Notes under the pieces: model-generated
Databases searched by the model: none
The model's input: only the letters and a program-made list of their open reading frames with translations
What the model was told of the DNA's origin: nothing
Source of the DNA: an uncultured Lentisphaeria bacterium
GTDB taxonomy: Bacteria; Verrucomicrobiota; Lentisphaeria; Oligosphaerales; Oligosphaeraceae
Assembly: GCA_934661755.1 (NCBI GenBank)
Contig: CAKUJM010000006.1
Coordinates: forward strand, 18,404-82,403
Direction: 5' to 3'
Length of the DNA stretch: 64,000 nt
Program-made: the position numbers and the translations under genes
In this document: piece after piece, positions 1 through 8,049 of the stretch
Position numbering within the stretch: the first letter of the stretch is position 1
Layout of the letters: each line of letters opens with the position of its first letter

Positions 1-589
1 CGTATTCGCACTCCATTGCCGACTCGCGGCTGGTCCAGGTCTCCACGCAGGTGCCGCCCCAGCTGGAATGGATGATTCCGACCGGCACGCCGGTTTCCTC
101 GCGCAGCTTCCATGCAAACCACAACGCCACTGCGGAAAAATTGGGCGAGTTCTCCGCGGTGGCCGGCAGCCACTGCCCCTTGAAGGACGACTGCGCGGCG
201 CCGGAGGCATTGCGCGGAATGGTGATCATCCGCAGCGTCTCCGGATCGCGCACCATCTCGGCGAACTGGCGGCATTGATCCGGCGACTGGTTGAGCCTGA
301 ACTCCATGTTCGACTGGCCGGAAGCCAGCCAGACTTCGCCAATGCGCACGTCATTGACCGTGATGCTCTGGCCGTCACTGCGGTCGGTGACTGTCAAGAC
401 AAACGGCCCGCCGGCCTCCATCGGCGGCAGACGCAGCATGAACTGCCCGTCGCTGGACGACAGCGCATAGGCACACTGGCCATTGAGCTGCGCAAAGATG
501 ACGCTTCTCGGCTGGGCGCTGCCCCAGACCGCAATCTGGCAACGGCGCTGGAAAATGGCGCCATCAGAGAAAATCGATGCTAATTTCAT
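1..589 (-). CDS. Sialate O-acetylesterase family protein (SASA domain), N-terminal part; runs off the left edge
   Basis: Reading the minus strand from the ATG at 589 gives about 196 residues with no stop before the window edge. The translation contains IGEVWLASGQSNMEFRL, the hallmark of sialic acid-specific 9-O-acetylesterases and related SGNH carbohydrate esterases, with the nucleophile serine at about residue 93. Further on, the SSWGGTCVETW block typical of the family is present. There is no obvious signal peptide (it starts MKLASIFSDGAIFQRR), although family members are often exported. The start codon overlaps the stop of the upstream mtaB gene as ATGA, so the two are probably translationally coupled. 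Likely role: removal of O-acetyl groups from sialic acid or plant/host glycans. The C-terminal half, with the second catalytic block, lies outside the window. Confidence 0.85.
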   Translation of the reverse strand, partial: MKLASIFSDGAIFQRRCQIAVWGSAQPRSVIFAQLNGQCAYALSSSDGQFMLRLPPMEAGGPFVLTVTDRSDGQSITVNDVRIGEVWLASGQSNMEFRLNQSPDQCRQFAEMVRDPETLRMITIPRNASGAAQSSFKGQWLPATAENSPNFSAVALWFAWKLREETGVPVGIIHSSWGGTCVETWTSRESAMECEY

Positions 590-1899
590 GGGTTGGTTTT
601 GATGTTTGAGGACAATTCCCCCCGGACAGTGCGGGTGGCGGCATTTTCGACCGCGCAGATGCGACAGGTGCAGAAGCTGTTGGGGGGAAGCCGATCCTCC
701 GGAGGCAGTTGCACCTTGAGGTAGTTCTCCGACCAGCCGCTGCCGTCCTTTTCGATCAGCACCCGGACAGTGCGGCCAATTTGATGCCGCGCAAAGACCT
801 CCGCTTTCCGTCTCGCCAGGGCCAGCATGGACTTTTCACGGCTGGCGACAGCATCCGATGGCGGACGCGGCCACCCGGCGGCGGGGGTGTCCTGCCGCGG
901 CGAGTAGCTGAAGACATGCATGAGGCCATACGGCATCGCCTCGACAAAGCGACGGCATTGCTCGAAGATCGCGTCGTCCTCGCCGGGAAAGCCAACCATG
1001 AGGTCGGTGCCGATGCAAATGCCGTCCAGACGGGAAACCGCATCAGCCACCGTGGCGGCATACTGGGCACAGTCGTAGTGACGCCCCATTCTGCGCAGAA
1101 TGGCGTCGTGGCCATATTGCACCGGCAAGTGGAGAAAACGGCAGATGCGCTCCTCGCGCTCCATGAGGCTGATCAGCCGATCGAGGACCGGCCCGGGCTC
1201 GACTGATCCCAGCCGCAGACGGAAATCGCCCGGCAACGACAGCAGCTCCTCCAGCAATCCCGCCAGATCGGCGCCATGATTGCAATAGGTGGCAATGTTC
1301 ACGCCGGTGATCACCAGCTCCTTGTGGCCGCACGCAAGCAGCTCGCGGGCTTCGCGCAATACATCCACCTTGTCGCGGGAATGCGCCTCGCCGCGAGTCT
1401 GCGGCACGATGCAGTAGGTGCAATGGAAGTTGCAACCCTCCTGGATCTTGAGATGGGCACGGGTGTGGACGCTGTACCGGCCAGTGAGCGGAATCACAAA
1501 ACCCTCGCTGGCCGCCGCACTCTCATGACGCCGGCAGACGGCGTCGCAATGGACAGGCGGATCCGGAAGCAATGCGGCCAGCGATGGTGGCTTGGGATTG
1601 GGTACGACTAGATCCGGAAGCGCATGATCCGCACTGTCAAGGGCGTGGCGGTCGGAGGCCGCACAACCACACAACACCACAAAGGCCTGGGGATTGAGGC
1701 GCCGGGCCTGGCTTACCGCATGGCGCGATTTCTGGGTCGCCACCGCAGTGACGGCACAGGAATTGATGACGGCGACATCGGCCGGCTCGCCCCACGGCAC
1801 GACAGCATAGCCATGGGCGGTGAAATCGGCCGCCAGCAATGCACTGTCAGCCTGATTCAAACGACAGCCGAGAGTCTGGATGGAAACACGCAATGACAC
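586..1899 (-). CDS. mtaB: tRNA (N6-L-threonylcarbamoyladenosine(37)-C2)-methylthiotransferase MtaB
   Basis: A 437-residue methylthiotransferase. The N-terminal UPF0004 domain starts with QTLGCRLNQ and carries conserved cysteines near residues 11, 48 and 77-79, which in this family hold one 4Fe-4S cluster. The radical-SAM motif CNFHCTYC follows at residues 156-163 and binds the second cluster. The C-terminal part fits a TRAM domain. LGCRLNQ rather than LGCQMN points to the MtaB/e-MtaB branch, which turns t6A into ms2t6A at position 37 of ANN-decoding tRNAs, rather than to MiaB or RimO. The start is GTG. No strong Shine-Dalgarno is visible, and a TTG two codons later is an alternative. The stop overlaps the start of the esterase gene by 4 bases. 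TcdA, another t6A-modifying enzyme, lies at the other end of this window. Confidence 0.9.
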   Translation of the reverse strand: MSLRVSIQTLGCRLNQADSALLAADFTAHGYAVVPWGEPADVAVINSCAVTAVATQKSRHAVSQARRLNPQAFVVLCGCAASDRHALDSADHALPDLVVPNPKPPSLAALLPDPPVHCDAVCRRHESAAASEGFVIPLTGRYSVHTRAHLKIQEGCNFHCTYCIVPQTRGEAHSRDKVDVLREARELLACGHKELVITGVNIATYCNHGADLAGLLEELLSLPGDFRLRLGSVEPGPVLDRLISLMEREERICRFLHLPVQYGHDAILRRMGRHYDCAQYAATVADAVSRLDGICIGTDLMVGFPGEDDAIFEQCRRFVEAMPYGLMHVFSYSPRQDTPAAGWPRPPSDAVASREKSMLALARRKAEVFARHQIGRTVRVLIEKDGSGWSENYLKVQLPPEDRLPPNSFCTCRICAVENAATRTVRGELSSNIKTNP

Positions 1900-1983
1900 T
1901 GTTCTTGAAGCGGGAAGCGTATGATGGCTAGGATTGGGTGGGAGGGGGGACTTGCGTGGACAGAGCGGTTTCCCTCCGCTTGT

Positions 1984-2034
1984 CCCCGTTATACTCCGTT
2001 AAACTCCGTTGCCATCCGTTAACCTCCGTTAGGC
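1984..2034. repeat. Five 10-bp units with core CTCCGTTA, inverted relative to the main array
   Basis: Five consecutive decamers read CCCCGTTATA, CTCCGTTAAA, CTCCGTTGCC, ATCCGTTAAC and CTCCGTTAGG, with an exact 10-bp period. The reverse complement of the core (AACGGAG) is the core of the large array that starts about 170 bp to the right. The two arrays are therefore inverted repeats of the same unit and could pair as a large stem. Confidence 0.7.
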
Positions 2035-2206
2035 AGCAATCTGTAGCTCGCCCCATCGCACGCGCGCATGCGCGCGCAGAGCCTTGGCAGGTGGGAATCC
2101 CCCCTCCACCCGCCCGTGCATACGGTATCGGCAAAAACTGGCACTGGTTGCCACAAGACGCAAAATCCGCAAAAGTGTGCGATTGGCAGACACTTTACAA
2201 ATCTCA

Positions 2207-2912
<706 letters not shown>

Positions 2913-3029
2913 GAACAACTGACGGAGAACGGTATATGGCGGCAAACGCAGGCTACCGAGAGGGCCGCTTTACACCGCTGTCAGCCATTGCCCCTCCTTG
3001 CCGGCATGTCGCGTGGAAGCGGAATTTGG

Positions 3030-3983
3030 CTACTCCACGATCAGCCGATTTACGATTTCCTGTGAGGTCTCGATGCGTTTGCGCAAGTCGCGGAAGCGGT
3101 TCACGGTTTCGGAGTTTTCCGCCGGCTTGCTGTCCAGGAAGGCCTTCAATTCACGGTTGGCGGCGGCATTTTCCGCCATTGCCTGACGGCATTGCGCCTG
3201 CTTGTCTGTTGGCAACTGCGATATCGACCATTCCAGGAGGTCGTCTTCCAGCTGGCTTCCCAGCCGATTGATTTCATTCTCGCATTCACGCATCTTCTGT
3301 TCGAATTGCGCCATCATTTCGCGGCGGTTTTGCCGCTGTTGCTTCAGCTGGCCATATCGTGCGATGATCTCCGGATTGGCGGTGGCGGCGACCATTTCGT
3401 CGATCTTCGCGGGGAGCTGGCGGGTACAGAGCTTGACATCGACGATGAACTGTTCCGCGGTAAGCATGGCATTGGCGCGCAGATTGGCCATGGGCGCGCC
3501 ATCGCTATTGCAGAAGAGGATCGTCGGGATGTCATTGACCTTCAGCTGGCCGCGCAGCTGTCGGTTGCGCTGGAGCAGTTCCTGGGGGAAATCCGGACTG
3601 TTCTTGGGCAGGTCGATCATCACCAGCACGAGATTTGGCGCATACTGCCGCCATTGCGGCGACTCCAGCACATTGGCCACGAAGCTGTTGGCGGCAAACG
3701 ACCAGTCCGATCCATTGAAGAAGAGCAGCAGCGGCAATTTCCTATCGACGGCCAGTTTCACGGCGGCATCCAGATCGGAGGTCCAGACGCCGGGGACGGC
3801 GCCGGTGCTGTCGACCGCCAGCCGCTTTGAGGCCTCGGCGATTTGCGGTCCCGCCATTCTCAACGATGTGGCCTCGTCATTGGAATTGGCGCCGCCATCC
3901 TCCGGCATTGACACCGGATCGCAACCGGCGAAGAGGATGACGCAGGCAAGCAGCGCGGTGATCATCTGGCAGGATTTTTTCAT
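3030..3983 (-). CDS. Lipoprotein with thioredoxin-like domain lacking the CxxC pair
   Basis: A 317-residue protein. Residues 1-21 are a lipoprotein signal with lipobox LFAGC, so it is likely anchored in the outer or inner membrane facing the periplasm. A thioredoxin-7-like domain follows (about residues 65-180). It includes KLPLLLFFNGSDWS, which matches the FTGSDWCxxC pattern of the family except that both cysteines are replaced (SFAAN), and the cis-proline loop DIPTILF. The last third is charged and heptad-like, probably coiled coil. Without the redox cysteines it is unlikely to be an oxidoreductase, and a chaperone-like or scaffolding role is more plausible. It lies downstream of rodA on the same strand with a 54-base gap, so co-transcription with the cell-shape gene is possible. 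Confidence 0.7.
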   Translation of the reverse strand: MKKSCQMITALLACVILFAGCDPVSMPEDGGANSNDEATSLRMAGPQIAEASKRLAVDSTGAVPGVWTSDLDAAVKLAVDRKLPLLLFFNGSDWSFAANSFVANVLESPQWRQYAPNLVLVMIDLPKNSPDFPQELLQRNRQLRGQLKVNDIPTILFCNSDGAPMANLRANAMLTAEQFIVDVKLCTRQLPAKIDEMVAATANPEIIARYGQLKQQRQNRREMMAQFEQKMRECENEINRLGSQLEDDLLEWSISQLPTDKQAQCRQAMAENAAANRELKAFLDSKPAENSETVNRFRDLRKRIETSQEIVNRLIVE

Positions 3984-4037
3984 GGCAGGCGAGTGGCTGG
4001 GGTTGGGGTTGGGATTGGGAAGAGCATGGCAGGGGAT

Positions 4038-5315
4038 TCAGGAGGGCTCCTTGCGCCAGATCCGCAGCCGGAAGAGGGCGCCAAGCCGCAGGGTCAGCGG
4101 CAGATCCCGGTCTGCCGGGATGCCGTCTGGTGGCGGCGTGCGGTCGCATCCCATCATGCATCCCAGCAGAATCATCATCGACAGCGTGAAGGAACCGCCG
4201 TACGACAGCAGCGGCAACGGCAGGCCGATCACTGGCAGCATCCGGATGGTCATGCCGATGCCGACGCAGATATGGACCATCAGGAGCGACACGCCGCCAG
4301 CCAGCAGATTGAGATCCTGCCGGGAAGCGGCGCGGCTGGCCCAGTGCAGCAGCACCGCCACCAGCACGCCATAAAGCGTGACCACCGGCAGCACTCCGCC
4401 GAGGAAGCCGCCTTCCTCGGCGATCACCGCGAAGATGAAATCGGTCGGCGCGACCGTCCGCGGCAGGAATCCGAGGCTTTTCATGGTGCCTTTGAGATAT
4501 CCCTTCCCGAGCAGTCCGCCGCCGGCGACGGTCATGAGCGACTGCTGTTCATTCCAGCCGCCGCGTGCGGAAAGATATGAGTTCAGCCGCCGCAGGTGGT
4601 ATCCATGCAGAATTCCGTCGGACGGCGCACCCGCCGTGCGTGACGCGGCAGTGGCGGCGTCATCGGCGGGGATGCTCCGCAGGTAGTGGAGGGCGCCGAT
4701 GCCGGCGAAGAATGCCGCCAGCAACACGGCCAGCGCGGCCTTCCACAGCCATCCCGGAAGGAATCGCAGACCGACCATGACGGCCATCCCCGGCAGCAGT
4801 GACGCCGCATTGCCATACGACGGCTCCCGGGCAATGAGAAGCATCGGGACGGCAAATACCGCCAGCGCGGCCGCAAGCTCGCACAGCCGGGAACGGAAGA
4901 GTTCTCCGGAAAGCACCACCGCGCCCGCCAGCAGGGTGAAGACCTTGGCAAATTCGGCAGGCTGCAGCAGCAGCGGCCCCACCGCAAGCCATCGCCGGGC
5001 GCCGCCGATGCTGCGGCCGATGAACAGCACCGCCACCAGGAGCAGCACGCTGGCGCCATAGCAGCACAGCACCAGCAGCCGCCAGCGTCGGCGATGGCAG
5101 TCCAGCCGCGCAAAGAATGCGGCCGCCAGCGCACCGGCGCCCAGGAAGGCGCATTGGCGCAGCCAGTTCGGCCGCACCGGGTAGTCGCTGCTGACATATC
5201 CGGCGCTGTAGATTGCCGCGACTCCGGCCAGCGCCAGTGCGGCAATGCACAGCAACGCGATCAGGTGGCTGGCGCGCATGCCTGGGCGTAATTGCGTCGG
5301 AAGAACTGAATCCAT
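4038..5315 (-). CDS. rodA: Rod-shape-determining protein RodA (SEDS peptidoglycan glycosyltransferase)
   Basis: A 425-residue polytopic membrane protein of the FtsW/RodA/SpoVE family, with about ten hydrophobic segments. Diagnostic stretches are LLLQPAEFAKVFT, LKSLGFLPRTVAPTDFIF (degenerate), AVIAEEGGFLGG and LPVIGLPLPLLSYGGSF. The last is the classic C-terminal SEDS signature, closer to RodA (GLPLPLLSYGG) than to FtsW. It polymerises lipid II during sidewall growth, normally with a class B PBP. The ATG at 5315 overlaps the upstream substrate-binding protein gene by 55 bases. A second ATG at 5279 (MRASHLIALL) gives an overlap of 19 bases and a start closer to the first membrane segment, so the true start is uncertain. 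Neither has a strong ribosome-binding site. Confidence 0.88.
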   Translation of the reverse strand: MDSVLPTQLRPGMRASHLIALLCIAALALAGVAAIYSAGYVSSDYPVRPNWLRQCAFLGAGALAAAFFARLDCHRRRWRLLVLCCYGASVLLLVAVLFIGRSIGGARRWLAVGPLLLQPAEFAKVFTLLAGAVVLSGELFRSRLCELAAALAVFAVPMLLIAREPSYGNAASLLPGMAVMVGLRFLPGWLWKAALAVLLAAFFAGIGALHYLRSIPADDAATAASRTAGAPSDGILHGYHLRRLNSYLSARGGWNEQQSLMTVAGGGLLGKGYLKGTMKSLGFLPRTVAPTDFIFAVIAEEGGFLGGVLPVVTLYGVLVAVLLHWASRAASRQDLNLLAGGVSLLMVHICVGIGMTIRMLPVIGLPLPLLSYGGSFTLSMMILLGCMMGCDRTPPPDGIPADRDLPLTLRLGALFRLRIWRKEPS

Positions 5316-6877
5316 GAGCGCAGCAGCACGGCCTGCTGTTCGGGGGTGGTGGCGTCGTCAAGCACGTGGAAGGCATCGTCGAACTGCTTGAATGGCAGCG
5401 CCTCGAACGCGGCGCGCTGTTGCGGCGTGAGCGCATCCAGTCCGCCCTGTGCCACAATGCGGCCATAGCACTGGCGCAACTCCGGTCCGCAGTCGATAAT
5501 CATCACCTTGATCAGCAGCCGCATCAGCGAGAACAGCCTGCCGGTCCACTGGCCGCGGTAGGTGAAGTTCTCCGCCATCAGGAAGGGATTCTCGTCTCCG
5601 AAGGCGGTGTTGATTCTTTCCTCCGGGGAATACATGTCGCGTCGGCATGGCAGCCGGTAGAGGGTATACTTGACGGGGCCGCCGGGAGTACCGGCGTAGC
5701 GGCCGTAGAGCCGTTGCGCCGCCGGGCTCAGGATGAAGTCCACGAACTCCTCGGCCAGGGCGCGGTCGGGCGCGCCACGCAAAATGGCAATGGGGTCCGC
5801 CGAGACCGACGAACCACCGCTTGGGGTGCGGTACTCCAAGGTCCGCCGTCCTAGATGGGCCGCTTCCCATTCCGCCTGCGACCGCCCATAGAAGTCGATG
5901 CACATTCCGGCGGCAATCTGTCCGGCGGCGGCATCCCCCGGTACCTTCGATGCGGAGAAGGTCAGATATGCGGCATTGCCGCCTATCTGCTTGATGAGGG
6001 TCATGGCACGACGCCAGGCCTGGTCGAGCTGTGCGGCGGAGGGTTCAGCGCCATCCGGCTGCAATCGTGCGATCTCATCCTGCATTTCCCGCTGGATCAG
6101 CATCTCGAAGCATTTGACAATCGATCCGCTCTGGGTCGGATCGGCCACGCCGATGGCATTGTAGAGCCGCGGGTCGGCCAGATCCCGCCAGGACCTGCCG
6201 AAGGCGGCGATTTCGTCCGCGGAGAAGCCGGCATCGGCAAGCCGGTCGCGGTTGAATATGATTCCGAAGCAGGAAAAACAGGTTGCGTAATAGCAATCGC
6301 CCGCATCATACCAGACCTCGCCGCCGCCACCGGGGCTCATCACCGGCCTGGCCCCGCCGAACCACTCCGGATGACGCTGCCGGACGCCAGCGGGGACGGT
6401 GATGCCCGCGCGGGTGAGCCAGTTCATGTCGTACTGGCCGCCGCCGAAAAATATATCGATCCCGATCGAGGTGTCGCTCTTGAGGAAGTCATCCCGTGCC
6501 GCCGCCGCCACCGGGTTGCCCTGGGCGGTGGTGCGGGGGTCAAGCACCGCCGCGGCGGTGCGGTCGTCCCAGCCGGCATCCGGATGCTCTTGCAGCCAGC
6601 GGTGCTGGAAATTGGCAAGATAGGTGCTGCGGATATAGCGGACAATCTCCGAAGTGCCGCCGATGGTCCGCCAGTCGATCGAGATCTCCTCGCCGGTGCG
6701 GTCAAGGTGGTATTGGCGGAAGGCGCGCTCAAATTCATAACGCGTCGCCTCGTTGTGCGGAGTGATCACCACCAGCTGCCGCGCACTTGCCGAGTGCTCT
6801 TCCGACGGCTTGCGCAATGCCAGCGGGATTGCGATGACCGCCGCCAGAACCAGGATGGCCCAGATATATTGCCTCAT
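5261..6877 (-). CDS. ABC-type extracellular solute-binding protein (family 1-like), membrane-anchored
   Basis: A 538-residue protein with an N-terminal hydrophobic segment (residues 4-20) followed by VVITPHNEATRYEFERAF, the opening strand and helix of periplasmic iron/polyamine-type binding proteins. Later it has KCFEML, AGMCIDFYGRSQ and ADPIAILRGAPDRALAEEFVDFILS, which are typical of the second lobe and C-terminus of family 1 binding proteins (the 'operator pulls the helper out' layout of AfuA-like proteins). It is longer than a usual binding protein (about 340 residues) because of a C-terminal helical extension after residue 430. No permease or ATPase genes are adjacent, so the transported substrate cannot be named. 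The 3' end overlaps the start of rodA. Confidence 0.7.
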   Translation of the reverse strand: MRQYIWAILVLAAVIAIPLALRKPSEEHSASARQLVVITPHNEATRYEFERAFRQYHLDRTGEEISIDWRTIGGTSEIVRYIRSTYLANFQHRWLQEHPDAGWDDRTAAAVLDPRTTAQGNPVAAAARDDFLKSDTSIGIDIFFGGGQYDMNWLTRAGITVPAGVRQRHPEWFGGARPVMSPGGGGEVWYDAGDCYYATCFSCFGIIFNRDRLADAGFSADEIAAFGRSWRDLADPRLYNAIGVADPTQSGSIVKCFEMLIQREMQDEIARLQPDGAEPSAAQLDQAWRRAMTLIKQIGGNAAYLTFSASKVPGDAAAGQIAAGMCIDFYGRSQAEWEAAHLGRRTLEYRTPSGGSSVSADPIAILRGAPDRALAEEFVDFILSPAAQRLYGRYAGTPGGPVKYTLYRLPCRRDMYSPEERINTAFGDENPFLMAENFTYRGQWTGRLFSLMRLLIKVMIIDCGPELRQCYGRIVAQGGLDALTPQQRAAFEALPFKQFDDAFHVLDDATTPEQQAVLLRSWIQFFRRNYAQACAPAT

Positions 6878-6962
6878 TGCTTCGGTGGATGGCGTGATGC
6901 CGGCGCCTTCATGCCAACGCCCTCCCTCCCCCTGGCGGTTTTCCGGAACGCCGCGCCGGTCG

Positions 6963-7949
6963 CTACCTTCCGCCGGACGGCCCGGTGCAGATGAGCACCA
7001 GCCCGGTGATGCACAGCGTCAGCGCGACCAGCTGCACCGGACGGAGTTTTTCCTTGAGGATGAAGACACATGCCAGGATGAAGGACACGATGCAGGAGCC
7101 GACCATCACCGGGTAGGCCATCCCGCCGAGGCCGTGGGCGGCCATCACATCAAGTCCGGGGAACAGCAGCGTGATCGAGAGGAACAGCCCGAAGACGGAA
7201 AGCCCCAGCAGGTACATCCAGAGGCGTGTCCTCGTGAGTGCCTGTTTCATCACGGCATATCCATCGCTCCTGGTGTTGAACAGGATGTAGATCAGCGCCG
7301 TCATCATGGTCCCGAAGCCCGTGCCCATGGTGCGATAGGAACTGGGGACCTTGCGGCACTCCTCGAAGTACGACGGGATGGTGGTGATGTTCTGCTGGAC
7401 TGCGCACAAGGCCAGGCACATCAGCGCCAGGAGCTTCCAGTTTCCGCCGCCGGTGCCGCTGCGGCTGTTGTCCTTGGCCATGCTGAAGATCCCCAGCGCC
7501 GTCAGCAGCAGGATGATGCCGGCAATGCGCAGCGGCGTGGCCTCCACGCCGAAGAAGATGATTCCGCCGATGAACGGGAATACCAGCGCCGACTGGATGA
7601 TCGCCCAGATGATGCCGTTCGGCCCGCTCTGCATCGCCCTGGACATCCAGATCAGGTTGAGGAAATTCGAAAAGCCGGTGAAGACATACGCGGCCATGGT
7701 CAGCCAGAAGGCCGTCGCGCTGCATTCGGGAATGGCCAGCGTGCCGTTGCATGCCGCCACTGCCAATGCCCCGATGAGGCTGAGGCCGCCGCAGAGCAAT
7801 TGGATGAACGACGGCGGAATCCCCTGCTTGGGTGCATCGCCCATGACCAGCCCGGTGAGGCTCCAGCTGGAGCCGACGATCACCAGGGCGATGATGCCGA
7901 AGGCCATCGATGAGAAGAACGGCACGGATTGAAGCCAGGATGACAGCAT
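6963..7949 (-). CDS. EamA/DMT-superfamily permease
   Basis: About 328 residues with ten hydrophobic segments arranged as two five-helix halves. The pattern is that of drug/metabolite transporters (GSSWSLTGLVMG near the first helix, WAIIQSALVFPFIGGIIFFGV in the middle, and a C-terminal half ending FILKEKLRPVQLVALTLCITGLVLICTG). The conserved KEKL turn before the last helix is typical of EamA proteins. An in-frame TTG at 7955 extends the protein by two residues, but the ATG at 7949 is the better start. Substrate unknown; sugars, nucleosides and amino acids are all possible. It is flanked by a solute-binding protein on one side and the secDF terminator on the other, so it is probably a single gene. 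Confidence 0.7.
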   Translation of the reverse strand: MLSSWLQSVPFFSSMAFGIIALVIVGSSWSLTGLVMGDAPKQGIPPSFIQLLCGGLSLIGALAVAACNGTLAIPECSATAFWLTMAAYVFTGFSNFLNLIWMSRAMQSGPNGIIWAIIQSALVFPFIGGIIFFGVEATPLRIAGIILLLTALGIFSMAKDNSRSGTGGGNWKLLALMCLALCAVQQNITTIPSYFEECRKVPSSYRTMGTGFGTMMTALIYILFNTRSDGYAVMKQALTRTRLWMYLLGLSVFGLFLSITLLFPGLDVMAAHGLGGMAYPVMVGSCIVSFILACVFILKEKLRPVQLVALTLCITGLVLICTGPSGGR

Positions 7950-7978
7950 ATGCAATCGGGAAATGGGGCACAGCGGGC

Positions 7979-8019
7979 AAAAAAACGCCCCGTCTCAATG
8001 GGTAGGGTGAAACGGGACG
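7979..8019 (-). terminator. Rho-independent terminator of the yajC-secDF operon
   Basis: On the minus strand, an 11-bp stem (arms at 8019-8009 and 7996-7986, with two G-T pairs) encloses a 12-base loop and is followed directly by seven T. It starts 30 bases after the secDF stop. Confidence 0.85.
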
Positions 8020-8049
8020 TCAATGCCGGGCAGTTCGATCGATTTGTCG

